8,172 nucleotides of DNA from Aequorivita sp. (lineage in GTDB: Bacteria; Bacteroidota; Bacteroidia; Flavobacteriales; Flavobacteriaceae), in contig NVXN01000001.1 of assembly GCA_002733915.1 (NCBI GenBank), forward strand, positions 324,071 to 332,242. Direction: 5' to 3'. Numbering within the stretch: position 1 is the stretch's first letter; each line of letters opens with the position of its first letter. The translations under genes and the position numbers were made by a program. A model generated the notes under the pieces. It worked only from the letters and a program-made list of their open reading frames with translations. It made no database searches and was not told where the DNA came from. Below are positions 1 to 6,048 of the stretch, piece by piece.

Positions 1-411
1 TACCGTTTGGAAATTATGCAACCGCTTCGCGAAGCTATTTTTAATGGGTTACCATATTTAGGCACCAGCGCTGGCAGTAATATTTGCGGGGTTTCTATGC
101 AGACTACTAATGATATGCCCATAGTTTATCCGCCTTCGTTTAAAACTTTGGGCGTGATTCCCTTCAACCTCAACCCACATTATTTGGATCCCGACCCAAA
201 CAGCAAACACATGGGCGAAACCCGAGAAACCCGTATTGCGGAATTCCATACGCAAAATACAATTCCGGTTATAGGACTGCGCGAAGGAAGTTGGCTTCGT
301 GTAAACGGAGATGAAATTATTTTGAAAGGCAAACTGAAAGCCCGCGTTTTTGAGCAAAACAAAGAACCGTACGAGCTTGAAACTGGAACTGAGTTTTCAA
401 ATTTTCAATAA
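1..411 (+). CDS. pepE: Peptidase E (alpha-aspartyl dipeptidase, family S51), 5'-truncated by window edge
   Basis: This is a cytoplasmic serine peptidase of family S51, which hydrolyses dipeptides with N-terminal aspartate. The frame is open from base 1, so the N-terminal part, roughly 40% of a usual ~230-residue protein, lies outside the window. The nucleophile motif GTSAGSN has its serine codon at 67-69. The family's catalytic aspartate follows in TTNDMP (codon 112-114) and the histidine in NPH (codon 178-180). The Ser-to-Asp and Asp-to-His spacings of 15 and 22 residues equal those I recall for Salmonella PepE (Ser120, Asp135, His157). The conserved GETRETR segment, thought to help bind the aspartate side chain, is also present. 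The TAA stop is at 409-411. The gene converges on the acetyltransferase gene with 32 bp between them. The TTG at 7-9 is an internal leucine codon, not a start. Identity is secure; the true start is unseen. Confidence 0.93.
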   Translation, partial: YRLEIMQPLREAIFNGLPYLGTSAGSNICGVSMQTTNDMPIVYPPSFKTLGVIPFNLNPHYLDPDPNSKHMGETRETRIAEFHTQNTIPVIGLREGSWLRVNGDEIILKGKLKARVFEQNKEPYELETGTEFSNFQ

Positions 412-443
412 TGAGTTCTCGGCTGCACTCAAACTGTCACGCT

Positions 444-881
444 TTATAATTCCTTCACAAAATGATACCCTTTTGCCACAAAACCTTGGTTGTAAAAAAA
501 TTTATGCGAAGGAAAATTGTGCACATAACTATTTAGCTCCACCCAATTGCAGGATTTTTTGGCGGCGTAATCGCTTACAAAATCAACTAGCATTTTGCCA
601 ATTCCGTGACGTCGGTAGGTATCGTCAATAATCACGTGGTCCATTTCCAGACTTCTGCCTGCGTAATGCCGCGTTTGAAACCACAGTCCGCAAATGCCAA
701 TTAATTTTTCTTCGTCAAAAATGCCAAGGCATTCGTAATTCTGCTGAACCATTTCCTTTAATCGCTCTTTAATTACACCTTCTGGCACAGCATTATTCCC
801 CAATATTTGTAAATAAGGAACGATGCTAAAAATTTCTGAAGGAGGAATGACTTTAATAGATATTTCAATTTCTGAAGCCAT
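444..881 (-). CDS. GNAT family N-acetyltransferase
   Basis: This 145-residue single-domain protein should use acetyl-CoA to acetylate an amine on an unknown small molecule or protein. The acetyl-CoA pyrophosphate loop of GNAT motif A is visible as R-R-H-G-I-G-K (residues 90-96), following the strand LEMDHVIID (78-86). Motif B/C appears near the C-terminus as FFYNQGF (128-134), the usual FY..GF signature. Residues 55-67 (F-D-E-E-K-L-I-G-I-C-G) fit the typical beta-hairpin before the central strand. Its ATG (881-879) overlaps the stop of the upstream propeller gene in a TAATG junction, so the two are probably translated from one message with reinitiation. There is no signal peptide, so the protein should be cytoplasmic even though its operon partner is secreted. 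The substrate cannot be read from the sequence. Confidence 0.88.
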   Translation of the reverse strand: MASEIEISIKVIPPSEIFSIVPYLQILGNNAVPEGVIKERLKEMVQQNYECLGIFDEEKLIGICGLWFQTRHYAGRSLEMDHVIIDDTYRRHGIGKMLVDFVSDYAAKKSCNWVELNSYVHNFPSHKFFYNQGFVAKGYHFVKEL

Positions 882-2437
882 TATTCAACTACAATCATTT
901 TAAGAGTTTTAGTGTTTCCATTCACTGTCAGTTTGCAAAAATAGCTTCCGTTGGCAAGGTTCATTTCGCTTAAATCCATAGGAATTATATACTTGCCGTA
1001 ACCTTTAGTTTCATTGTTCATTACAGTATAGACCTTTCTTCCTTGTCCATCAAAAAGATCAATACTAACAGTGGCTTCTTCGTGAAGCTTAAACGAAACA
1101 TAGCTTATCTCGCTGGCAGGATTTGGGTATTGAACAATATTGTTTACTTGCTGTTCTGCTCCATTTCCAGCAAAAAGAATGGGAGATGGGGTAATGTCTG
1201 TCCAAATGCTTAATTGAGAGGTATCAAGCCTTGTCCAAATGGGTCGAACGATATTGTTGTGCGCAACTATGTTTGTGTAATCACCAAAGAAAATTCCAGA
1301 ATTAGGCATGAAGGGCGATTCACTTATCCGTTTGTTTACAATTGTATTTCCGCCATCATCTGAATAAGCAATATAAACATCCGTTTGGTTGTCGTTATAT
1401 TCCCTTCTGTCATAAAACACAAAAAACAAATTGCCGTTGGTTTGGTCTATGTCCATCCAAGTAAAAAATTGATGTTTCCCGACAGGATCGTCATTTACTC
1501 GTGTAGGTGCGCTCCATGTATCACCGCCGTCAATAGACTTGCTCATAAAAACATCAGTATCGTTTGCGCCGTTTCGTTGGTCGCTCCAGTTCACATAGAT
1601 TGTTCCATGGTTCGGACCGCCACTTAAATCGCATTTAGTTATTGGCAAACCATTTGCACGACTAATGCCAGGAATGGAATAATCCCAGCCTGTTGGCATC
1701 GGGTCTATTGCAATTTCTTCATTAAGCCAAGTTTCGCCCTGATCTAATGATTTATTGAAAACAAGGCCGTTCGGGCCCGCCCAGGCCACATAAATTTCGC
1801 CATTGGGGCCAACTGCAGGGACTGCGCCCTCAACCGTATCGTCTTCATCAATACAATTTCCATCAACAATGTTAATCTTTTTTGCTTCGGACCATGTTTG
1901 TCCGCGATCTGTAGATTTTGAAAAAAGAATGACAGACTTATCATTTGGGTTGCTGCTGCCATAATTGTCAAACTGTGTCCACGTTAGATAAATATTATTA
2001 TTTGTACGGTCTATTATGCTCCATTGCTTGTCTTGGGCTTTTGTTCCGTTTAAGCCAGTATAGGTTCCGCTGCTCCAGTTGTTCCCATTATCAGTAGATT
2101 TTTGGCAAACTATACGGTCAATCCAGTTGCCGCTTGGAGGGTTTGAAAGATGGAAATAATAGAAATTTCCATCCGTATCCACATCAAAAGTGGGGTCACC
2201 CCACACGCCATAGGTTGACGTCATTTGCTGCTCACTCCAGGTAAGTCCTCCATCGCTGCTGTTATAAACATTGTTCAAGTTAGCACCCGCCACAAGAATA
2301 TCCGTGTTCAGCGGGTTCATCATTATGGAAGGTTCGTTTGGCGAATTGTTATCAGAAATCATTACGTTTTGGGCCGCTATAGAAGCAACCATAAAACCTG
2401 AAAGCAATAAAGTGGCAGATAGTTTTTTGGGGGTCAT
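881..2437 (-). CDS. Secreted Asp-box (BNR) beta-propeller protein with T9SS type A sorting domain, sialidase-like
   Basis: This 518-residue exported protein starts with a Sec signal peptide: KK at 4-5, a hydrophobic core at about 8-21, and likely cleavage after A22 (IAA|QN). Asp-box repeats of the S-x-D-x-G-x-T-W type begin near residues 60, 114, 175, 230 and 301, with a degenerate sixth at 359 (S-D-D-G-G-N-T-I). The 54-71 residue spacing fits one box per propeller blade, so a six-bladed sialidase-like fold is likely. A linker follows to about residue 433. The last ~80 residues are a T9SS type A sorting domain: Y-P-N-P at 437-440, beta strands, and the terminal KTLKMIVVE. Such domains direct outer-membrane passage and surface attachment or release. 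Databases often call these proteins exo-alpha-sialidases, but I cannot identify the N-terminal FRIP-type motif or the arginine triad, so enzymatic activity is unproven; glycan or protein binding is equally possible. The gene is first in a unit with the acetyltransferase and divergent from the M15 peptidase gene. Confidence 0.85.
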   Translation of the reverse strand: MTPKKLSATLLLSGFMVASIAAQNVMISDNNSPNEPSIMMNPLNTDILVAGANLNNVYNSSDGGLTWSEQQMTSTYGVWGDPTFDVDTDGNFYYFHLSNPPSGNWIDRIVCQKSTDNGNNWSSGTYTGLNGTKAQDKQWSIIDRTNNNIYLTWTQFDNYGSSNPNDKSVILFSKSTDRGQTWSEAKKINIVDGNCIDEDDTVEGAVPAVGPNGEIYVAWAGPNGLVFNKSLDQGETWLNEEIAIDPMPTGWDYSIPGISRANGLPITKCDLSGGPNHGTIYVNWSDQRNGANDTDVFMSKSIDGGDTWSAPTRVNDDPVGKHQFFTWMDIDQTNGNLFFVFYDRREYNDNQTDVYIAYSDDGGNTIVNKRISESPFMPNSGIFFGDYTNIVAHNNIVRPIWTRLDTSQLSIWTDITPSPILFAGNGAEQQVNNIVQYPNPASEISYVSFKLHEEATVSIDLFDGQGRKVYTVMNNETKGYGKYIIPMDLSEMNLANGSYFCKLTVNGNTKTLKMIVVE

Positions 2438-2444
2438 ACTATTT

Positions 2445-2474
2445 CAAATTTTGATACGTGGAGTAAATGTATAA
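2445..2474 (-). promoter_or_regulatory. Weak candidate Bacteroidota-type promoter for the propeller gene
   Basis: On the - strand AAAATTTG (2452-2445) matches the -7 consensus TAnnTTTG at all fixed positions except the first. It ends seven bases before the ATG at 2437. A TTA (2474-2472) lies 19 bp upstream, where the -33 TTG is expected. Both elements are imperfect. The main support is position and the same TTA plus 19-bp spacing seen at the two better promoters in this window. The TTA falls inside the palindrome at 2466-2482. Confidence 0.3.
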
Positions 2475-2482
2475 AATACATT
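2466..2482. repeat. Perfect 7-3-7 inverted repeat, possible operator
   Basis: AATGTAT (2466-2472) is followed by AAA and the exact reverse complement ATACATT (2476-2482). The repeat sits 29 bp upstream of the propeller gene's start codon and covers its candidate -33 element. That is a position where a dimeric repressor could act. No regulator gene lies beside it, and AT-rich DNA yields such repeats by chance, so the operator role is inference. Confidence 0.35.
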
Positions 2483-2486
2483 CGTT

Positions 2487-2525
2487 TTCTTCGGAAGAAT
2501 TACTTCTTCAATTGTGAAAATTGAA
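2487..2525. repeat. Cluster of short inverted repeats in the divergent intergenic region
   Basis: TTCTTC (2487-2492), GAAGAA (2494-2499) and TTCTTC (2504-2509) alternate in orientation, separated by G and TTAC. The middle copy can therefore pair with either neighbour. Overlapping the last copy, TTCAATT (2507-2513) and AATTGAA (2519-2525) form a perfect 7-bp inverted repeat with a 5-base spacer. The cluster lies between two divergent genes, so it is unlikely to be a terminator. It may be a set of regulator-binding half-sites or chance structure in AT-rich DNA. Confidence 0.35.
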
Positions 2526-2573
2526 TTAAAAAAGAAACAATAGGCAATCACTAAATTATTTTTAACGAATTTC

Positions 2574-2610
2574 GTATTGAAAAAGTTATCACTTTTAAGT
2601 TATTCAATAC
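2574..2610. repeat. Nested hairpin upstream of the M15 peptidase gene
   Basis: GTATTGAA (2574-2581) is perfectly complementary to TTCAATAC (2603-2610). Inside it AAAGT (2582-2586) pairs with ACTTT (2591-2595) around the loop TATC. This gives a 13-bp stem with a 7-base bulge (2596-2602) on one side. AAGTTAT also occurs twice as a direct repeat (2583-2589 and 2597-2603). The structure ends 54 bp before the peptidase start codon, so it could be an untranslated-leader hairpin or a protein-binding site. Whether it is transcribed is unknown. Confidence 0.4.
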
Positions 2611-2664
2611 TTTCTTCCAAAAAAGTCAATAGCCTAATAACCCCTTAACTTAGTAACATTTAAA

Positions 2665-3408
2665 ATGAGACGAAAAGAATTCATCAAAATTTCAGGTATT
2701 GCCGGACTCAGCTTGGCTATTTTTCCGCAGTTCTCTTTCAATAATTTTTCAGGAGAATTTAGCCGAAACCAACTAATCGGAAAAGGCAACCCAGATATTG
2801 TGGGCGATAGCTACACCTCAAAAATGCACAAGACCGCAAAGGAAGCATTCCATAAAATGAAAGCTGCGGCTGCCAAGGAAAACATAAATATTGAAGTAGT
2901 TTCGGCATTTAGAAGCTTTCAGCGGCAAAAGGAAATATTTGAGGGAAAATACAAACGCTTTACGAACGAAGGTCTCACTCCCGAAAAAGCCCTTGAAAAA
3001 ATCATAGAATATTCCACCATTCCCGGCACGTCGCGCCACCATTGGGGAACAGATATCGACATTATTGACGCCAATGCCCCGCGGCCCTCAAATGTGTTAA
3101 TGCCTGAAAATTTCCACGGAAACGGACCTTTCTGCAAACTGAAAATGTGGTTGAATGACAATGCGGAGAAATTTGATTTTTACGAAGTTTATACCGACAA
3201 CGGCAACCGAAAAGGGTTTAAATATGAACCGTGGCATTTCAGCTATGCACCAGTTTCCATCCCAATGCTGAAAGCTTATAAAGAGCAGATTGACGTGAAA
3301 AAAATGCTTTCCGAAGAAAAGATTTTAGGAAGTGAGCATTTTTCAGAAGCCTTTGTTTCAAAATATGTGAAAGAAAATATTTTCGATATCAATCCAAAAT
3401 TACTTTAA
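2665..3408 (+). CDS. M15 family zinc D-alanyl-D-alanine carboxypeptidase (VanY-like), exported
   Basis: This 247-residue protein should trim terminal D-alanine from peptidoglycan stem peptides or free muropeptides outside the cytoplasmic membrane. The M15 core is clear. A conserved basic segment A-F-R-S-F-Q-R-Q lies at 81-88. The zinc motif S-x-H-x-x-G-x-x-x-D lies at 123-132, with H125 and D132 as ligands. E-P-W-H at 188-191 supplies the general base E188 and the third ligand H191. The N-terminus M-R-R-K-E-F-I-K, followed by a hydrophobic run to about residue 20, resembles a twin-arginine (Tat) signal. Aligned to RRxFLK, however, the pair reads R3-K4, so Sec export or an uncleaved anchor remains possible. 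It is the only gene on its side of the divergent region. The upstream bases carry no exact TAnnTTTG box. It is not vancomycin resistance: no vanS/R, vanH/A/X or other van gene accompanies it. Confidence 0.87.
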   Translation: MRRKEFIKISGIAGLSLAIFPQFSFNNFSGEFSRNQLIGKGNPDIVGDSYTSKMHKTAKEAFHKMKAAAAKENINIEVVSAFRSFQRQKEIFEGKYKRFTNEGLTPEKALEKIIEYSTIPGTSRHHWGTDIDIIDANAPRPSNVLMPENFHGNGPFCKLKMWLNDNAEKFDFYEVYTDNGNRKGFKYEPWHFSYAPVSIPMLKAYKEQIDVKKMLSEEKILGSEHFSEAFVSKYVKENIFDINPKLL

Positions 3409-3438
3409 CCATCCAACCTATAAGCTCTGGGTTACACC

Positions 3439-3468
3439 TTAAATTTTCAGCAACACTTCGTACCTTTG
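3439..3468 (+). promoter_or_regulatory. Bacteroidota-type promoter of gpmI
   Basis: TACCTTTG (3461-3468) matches the -7 consensus TAnnTTTG exactly. A TTA (3439-3441), one base off the -33 TTG, lies 19 bp upstream, within the usual spacing. Only four bases separate the box from the gpmI ATG at 3473. Transcription should start at or within a few bases of the start codon, leaving little or no leader. Confidence 0.7.
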
Positions 3469-3472
3469 CAGA

Positions 3473-4990
3473 ATGAATAAAAAAGTCCTTCTAATGATTC
3501 TCGACGGTTGGGGCATCACGCAAGATCCCGCCGTGTCGGCCATCGCACAAGCCAATACACCTTTTATCGATTCACTTTATAAAAAATATCCACACGCACA
3601 GTTGCTCACTCACGGCATGAACGTAGGACTTCCCAATGGACAAATGGGCAATAGTGAGGTTGGCCATATGAATCTGGGCGCAGGAAGAATTGTTTATCAA
3701 GACCTTGCCAAAATAAATATTGCGGTTGAAAACGGAACGCTGAAAAGTGAACCTGAGCTAGAAAAAGCATTCAATCACGCCATCTTTCACAACAAAAAAG
3801 TACATTTTTTGGGTCTTGTTTCCAACGGTGGCGTACATTCGCACATAGACCATTTAAAAGGGTTGTTAACAGCCGCTCAGCAACACGGATTAAAAAATAT
3901 ATACGTCCATGCCTTTACTGATGGCCGCGATGTGGATCCACATTCAGGCAAAAGGTTTATTGCAGACTTACAAAGTCATTTGGAAAAAACGGGTGGAAGA
4001 CTGGCCTCTATCATTGGTCGCTATTATGCCATGGATCGCGACAAACGCTGGGAGCGTGTAAAGAAAGCCTATGACTTGTTGCGATTTGGAATAGGGAAAC
4101 CTTCAACCAACGCCGTAAAAAGTATTGAAGAAAGTTATGCGGAAGGCATTACGGATGAATTCATCGAACCCATCGTAATGACAAATCCTGAAGGAAACCC
4201 TGTAGCTACTATCGAGAAAGACGACGTTGTAATTTTCTTCAACTTTAGAACCGATCGCGGCAGGCAACTTACCGAGGTTTTGACGCAAAAAAATTACGAA
4301 AGATATGGAATGAAAACGCTTCCGCTTTATTTTGTAACGCTTACCAATTATGATGATTCCTTCGGAAATATCCACGTGGTTTACAATAAGGAAAACCTGC
4401 ACGATACTTTGGGCGAAGTTTTGGAAAGAAATAAAAAGAAGCAAATTCGCATTGCCGAAACTGAAAAATATCCACACGTAACTTTTTTCTTTTCGGGCGG
4501 AAGGGAAATTCCTTTTGAGGGCGAAAAACGAATCCTTTGCCCCTCGCCAACCGTTGCCACCTACGATTTAAAACCCGAAATGAGCGCTTACGAACTTCGA
4601 GATATGATACTTCCGGAGATTGAAAAAGAGACTGCAGATTTTATCTGCCTAAATTTCGCAAATCCAGATATGGTAGGCCACACCGGCGTATTCGAAGCAG
4701 CGGTAAAAGCCTGTGAAACCGTAGATAATTGTGCCCGCGCAATCGTGGAGCAAGCTTTGGAAAGCCATTATGTAACAATCATAATTGCAGATCACGGCAA
4801 CTGTGAAACCATGCGAAACCCCGACGGCTCGCCTAATACGGCACATACCACCAATCCGGTGCCAATTATCATTGTGGACGATGAAATTAAAACCGTGAAA
4901 AATGGTGTTCTGGGAGATATCGCCCCGACAATCTTAAAAATTATGGGCATTGAAAAACCAGAAATAATGACGCAACATCCCTTAATTTAA
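3473..4990 (+). CDS. gpmI: 2,3-bisphosphoglycerate-independent phosphoglycerate mutase
   Basis: This cytoplasmic enzyme interconverts 3- and 2-phosphoglycerate in glycolysis and gluconeogenesis, using two manganese ions and a phosphoserine intermediate. At 505 residues it has the family's normal length. All landmarks are present: D11 in the N-terminal L-D-G-W-G; the nucleophile S61 in MGNSEVGHMNLGAGR; substrate-binding H122 (VHSH), the GRDVDP loop (151-156), R183 and R189, and the RTDRGRQ segment (259-265); and K332. C-terminal metal ligands are D399 and H403 (NPDMVGH), D440 and H441 (ADHGN), and H458 (TAHT). The phosphatase-like domain is formed by the two ends, with the transferase domain inserted roughly between residues 75 and 305. 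The ATG at 3473 is chosen because the conserved LDGWG begins ten residues later and the -7 box lies immediately upstream. The thioredoxin-like lipoprotein gene follows after four bases and is probably cotranscribed. Confidence 0.98.
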   Translation: MNKKVLLMILDGWGITQDPAVSAIAQANTPFIDSLYKKYPHAQLLTHGMNVGLPNGQMGNSEVGHMNLGAGRIVYQDLAKINIAVENGTLKSEPELEKAFNHAIFHNKKVHFLGLVSNGGVHSHIDHLKGLLTAAQQHGLKNIYVHAFTDGRDVDPHSGKRFIADLQSHLEKTGGRLASIIGRYYAMDRDKRWERVKKAYDLLRFGIGKPSTNAVKSIEESYAEGITDEFIEPIVMTNPEGNPVATIEKDDVVIFFNFRTDRGRQLTEVLTQKNYERYGMKTLPLYFVTLTNYDDSFGNIHVVYNKENLHDTLGEVLERNKKKQIRIAETEKYPHVTFFFSGGREIPFEGEKRILCPSPTVATYDLKPEMSAYELRDMILPEIEKETADFICLNFANPDMVGHTGVFEAAVKACETVDNCARAIVEQALESHYVTIIIADHGNCETMRNPDGSPNTAHTTNPVPIIIVDDEIKTVKNGVLGDIAPTILKIMGIEKPEIMTQHPLI

Positions 4991-4994
4991 AACT

Positions 4995-5585
4995 ATGAAA
5001 AAACTATTTATAATACTCTCAGCAACACTTTTGGTAGCCTGCAATTCTTCCAAAGAAAAAAACAAACTGGATGAAAACACTTCAAAAGAAATGATTTCAG
5101 AAAACAACAAAGAAAAATTAAACGACACTGTTCCCTACGAAGATTCCGTGATGCTTTTGGGAAAGGCCAACCGCAAGGGTTTTCAAATGGATGCTTTTAA
5201 GGATTGGTTCAATGCGGGTTATGAAAGTTACAGTGTAGAATCCGAAACTGTGGAAAAACTGAAACCGCTTTTAAAAGATGTGGAAATCACTGTTTTTATG
5301 GGCACTTGGTGCGAGGACAGCCAGCGCGAAACACCCCATTTTTATAAAATTTTGGACGAAGCCAATTTTGATGAATCCAAGCTTACGCTTATTACGGTAT
5401 CGGACGAAAAAATTACACCTCAAGGTTTTGAGGATGGTAAAAACATCACGAATGTTCCGACCCTCATTTTCTACAAAAACGACAAAGAATTGGGCAGAAT
5501 TGTGGAATATCCTATTGAGAGCCTCGAAAAAGACATGCTCACTATTTTGAGTGGAAAGGATTACAAACACGCTTACGCCGAATAA
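4995..5585 (+). CDS. Thioredoxin-fold lipoprotein with CxxS active site
   Basis: This 196-residue protein begins with a lipoprotein signal: KK at 2-3, a hydrophobic core, and the lipobox L-V-A-C with C16 as the lipidated residue. N17, not Asp, follows the cysteine. A charged, low-complexity linker rich in Lys, Glu and Asn runs to about residue 50. The thioredoxin domain occupies roughly 80-185. Strand EITVFMGTWCEDS contains the active site W105-C106-E-D-S109, and N-V-P-T (153-156) provides the cis-proline P155. The second active-site cysteine of CxxC is replaced by serine. The protein therefore more likely acts as a monothiol isomerase, thiol-binding protein or chaperone than as a classical disulfide reductase. 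It should be anchored in the envelope; which membrane and leaflet is not certain. It follows gpmI by four bases with no promoter motif between, suggesting cotranscription without an obvious functional link. Confidence 0.82.
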   Translation: MKKLFIILSATLLVACNSSKEKNKLDENTSKEMISENNKEKLNDTVPYEDSVMLLGKANRKGFQMDAFKDWFNAGYESYSVESETVEKLKPLLKDVEITVFMGTWCEDSQRETPHFYKILDEANFDESKLTLITVSDEKITPQGFEDGKNITNVPTLIFYKNDKELGRIVEYPIESLEKDMLTILSGKDYKHAYAE

Positions 5586-5589
5586 AACT

Positions 5590-5619
5590 TTAGCAACGGT
5601 ATAATTCTTTGTAAATTTG
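5590..5619 (+). promoter_or_regulatory. Bacteroidota-type promoter for the HAD-map-methyltransferase unit
   Basis: TAAATTTG (5612-5619) matches the -7 consensus TAnnTTTG, with TTA (5590-5592) 19 bp upstream as an imperfect -33 element. This is the same arrangement as at gpmI. The box ends 11 bases before the ATG at 5631. It lies in the 45-bp gap after the lipoprotein gene, so the three downstream genes probably have their own promoter, with or without read-through from gpmI. Confidence 0.55.
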
Positions 5620-5630
5620 CGGCTCGAAAA

Positions 5631-6044
5631 ATGACGATGATTAGAGAAACCCTCACCATAGCCGTAGATTTTGACGGAACCATTGTGGAAGATGAATATC
5701 CACGCATTGGCAGGCCCATTATTTTTGCTTTTGATACTTTGAAAAAACTGCAGCATGAAGGGCATCGGCTTATTTTATGGACTTACCGAAAAGGACGCGC
5801 CTTGGAAGAAGCCGTAAAATTCTGTGAAGAAAACGGCATTGTTTTTTATGCAGTAAACCAAAGTTTCCCCGAAGAGGAATTCGATATTTCCTATAGTCGA
5901 AAAATTCATGCAGACGTTTTTATAGACGATCGCAACATTGGCGGACTTAAAAGTTGGGGCGAAATTTACCAGCAACTTGTTGGCGAGCCCGTACCCGCAA
6001 AACCAAAAACCCAGAAAAAAGGATTGTTTTCCTTTTTAAAATAG
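5631..6044 (+). CDS. Small HAD superfamily hydrolase, BT0820-like
   Basis: This 137-residue cytoplasmic protein has the minimal HAD phosphatase core and no sizeable cap domain. Motif I is D13-F-D15-G-T at the end of the first strand, where D13 would be the nucleophile and D15 the acid/base. Motif II is the threonine of LILWTYR (T51). Motif III is probably K91 in the segment SRKIHADVF. Motif IV is the acidic pair D99-D100 in VFIDDRNIGG. The pattern and length resemble the Bacteroidota family typified by BT_0820 of Bacteroides thetaiotaomicron, whose substrate I do not know. The C-terminus (PKTQKKGLFSFLK) is basic with a hydrophobic end, and may touch nucleic acid or membrane. M3 (5637) is an alternative start, but M1 gives the better distance from the upstream promoter. 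map follows after four bases, so the two are likely cotranscribed. A small-molecule phosphatase role is inferred. Confidence 0.85.
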   Translation: MTMIRETLTIAVDFDGTIVEDEYPRIGRPIIFAFDTLKKLQHEGHRLILWTYRKGRALEEAVKFCEENGIVFYAVNQSFPEEEFDISYSRKIHADVFIDDRNIGGLKSWGEIYQQLVGEPVPAKPKTQKKGLFSFLK

Positions 6045-6048
6045 TACT

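Noticed and set aside
412..431. TGAGT...ACTCA inverted repeat between the convergent pepE and acetyltransferase genes, as a bidirectional terminator
   Set aside because: The stem is only 5 bp with a 10-base loop and has no following T-run on either strand. It is too weak to call.
350..631. Open frame on the + strand across the pepE end and the acetyltransferase
   Set aside because: It is antisense to the acetyltransferase, overlaps the pepE C-terminus, and has no coding character.
2665..3408. VanY-like enzyme as part of a vancomycin-resistance cluster
   Set aside because: No vanS/vanR, vanH, vanA or vanX homologue is nearby. M15 carboxypeptidases of this kind are common housekeeping envelope enzymes.
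5271..5765. Long antisense open frame (164 codons, - strand) across the lipoprotein and HAD genes
   Set aside because: It covers two well-supported genes and the promoter between them. Its translation is rich in Phe, Asn and Lys, has no recognisable domain, and looks like a shadow of the coding strand.
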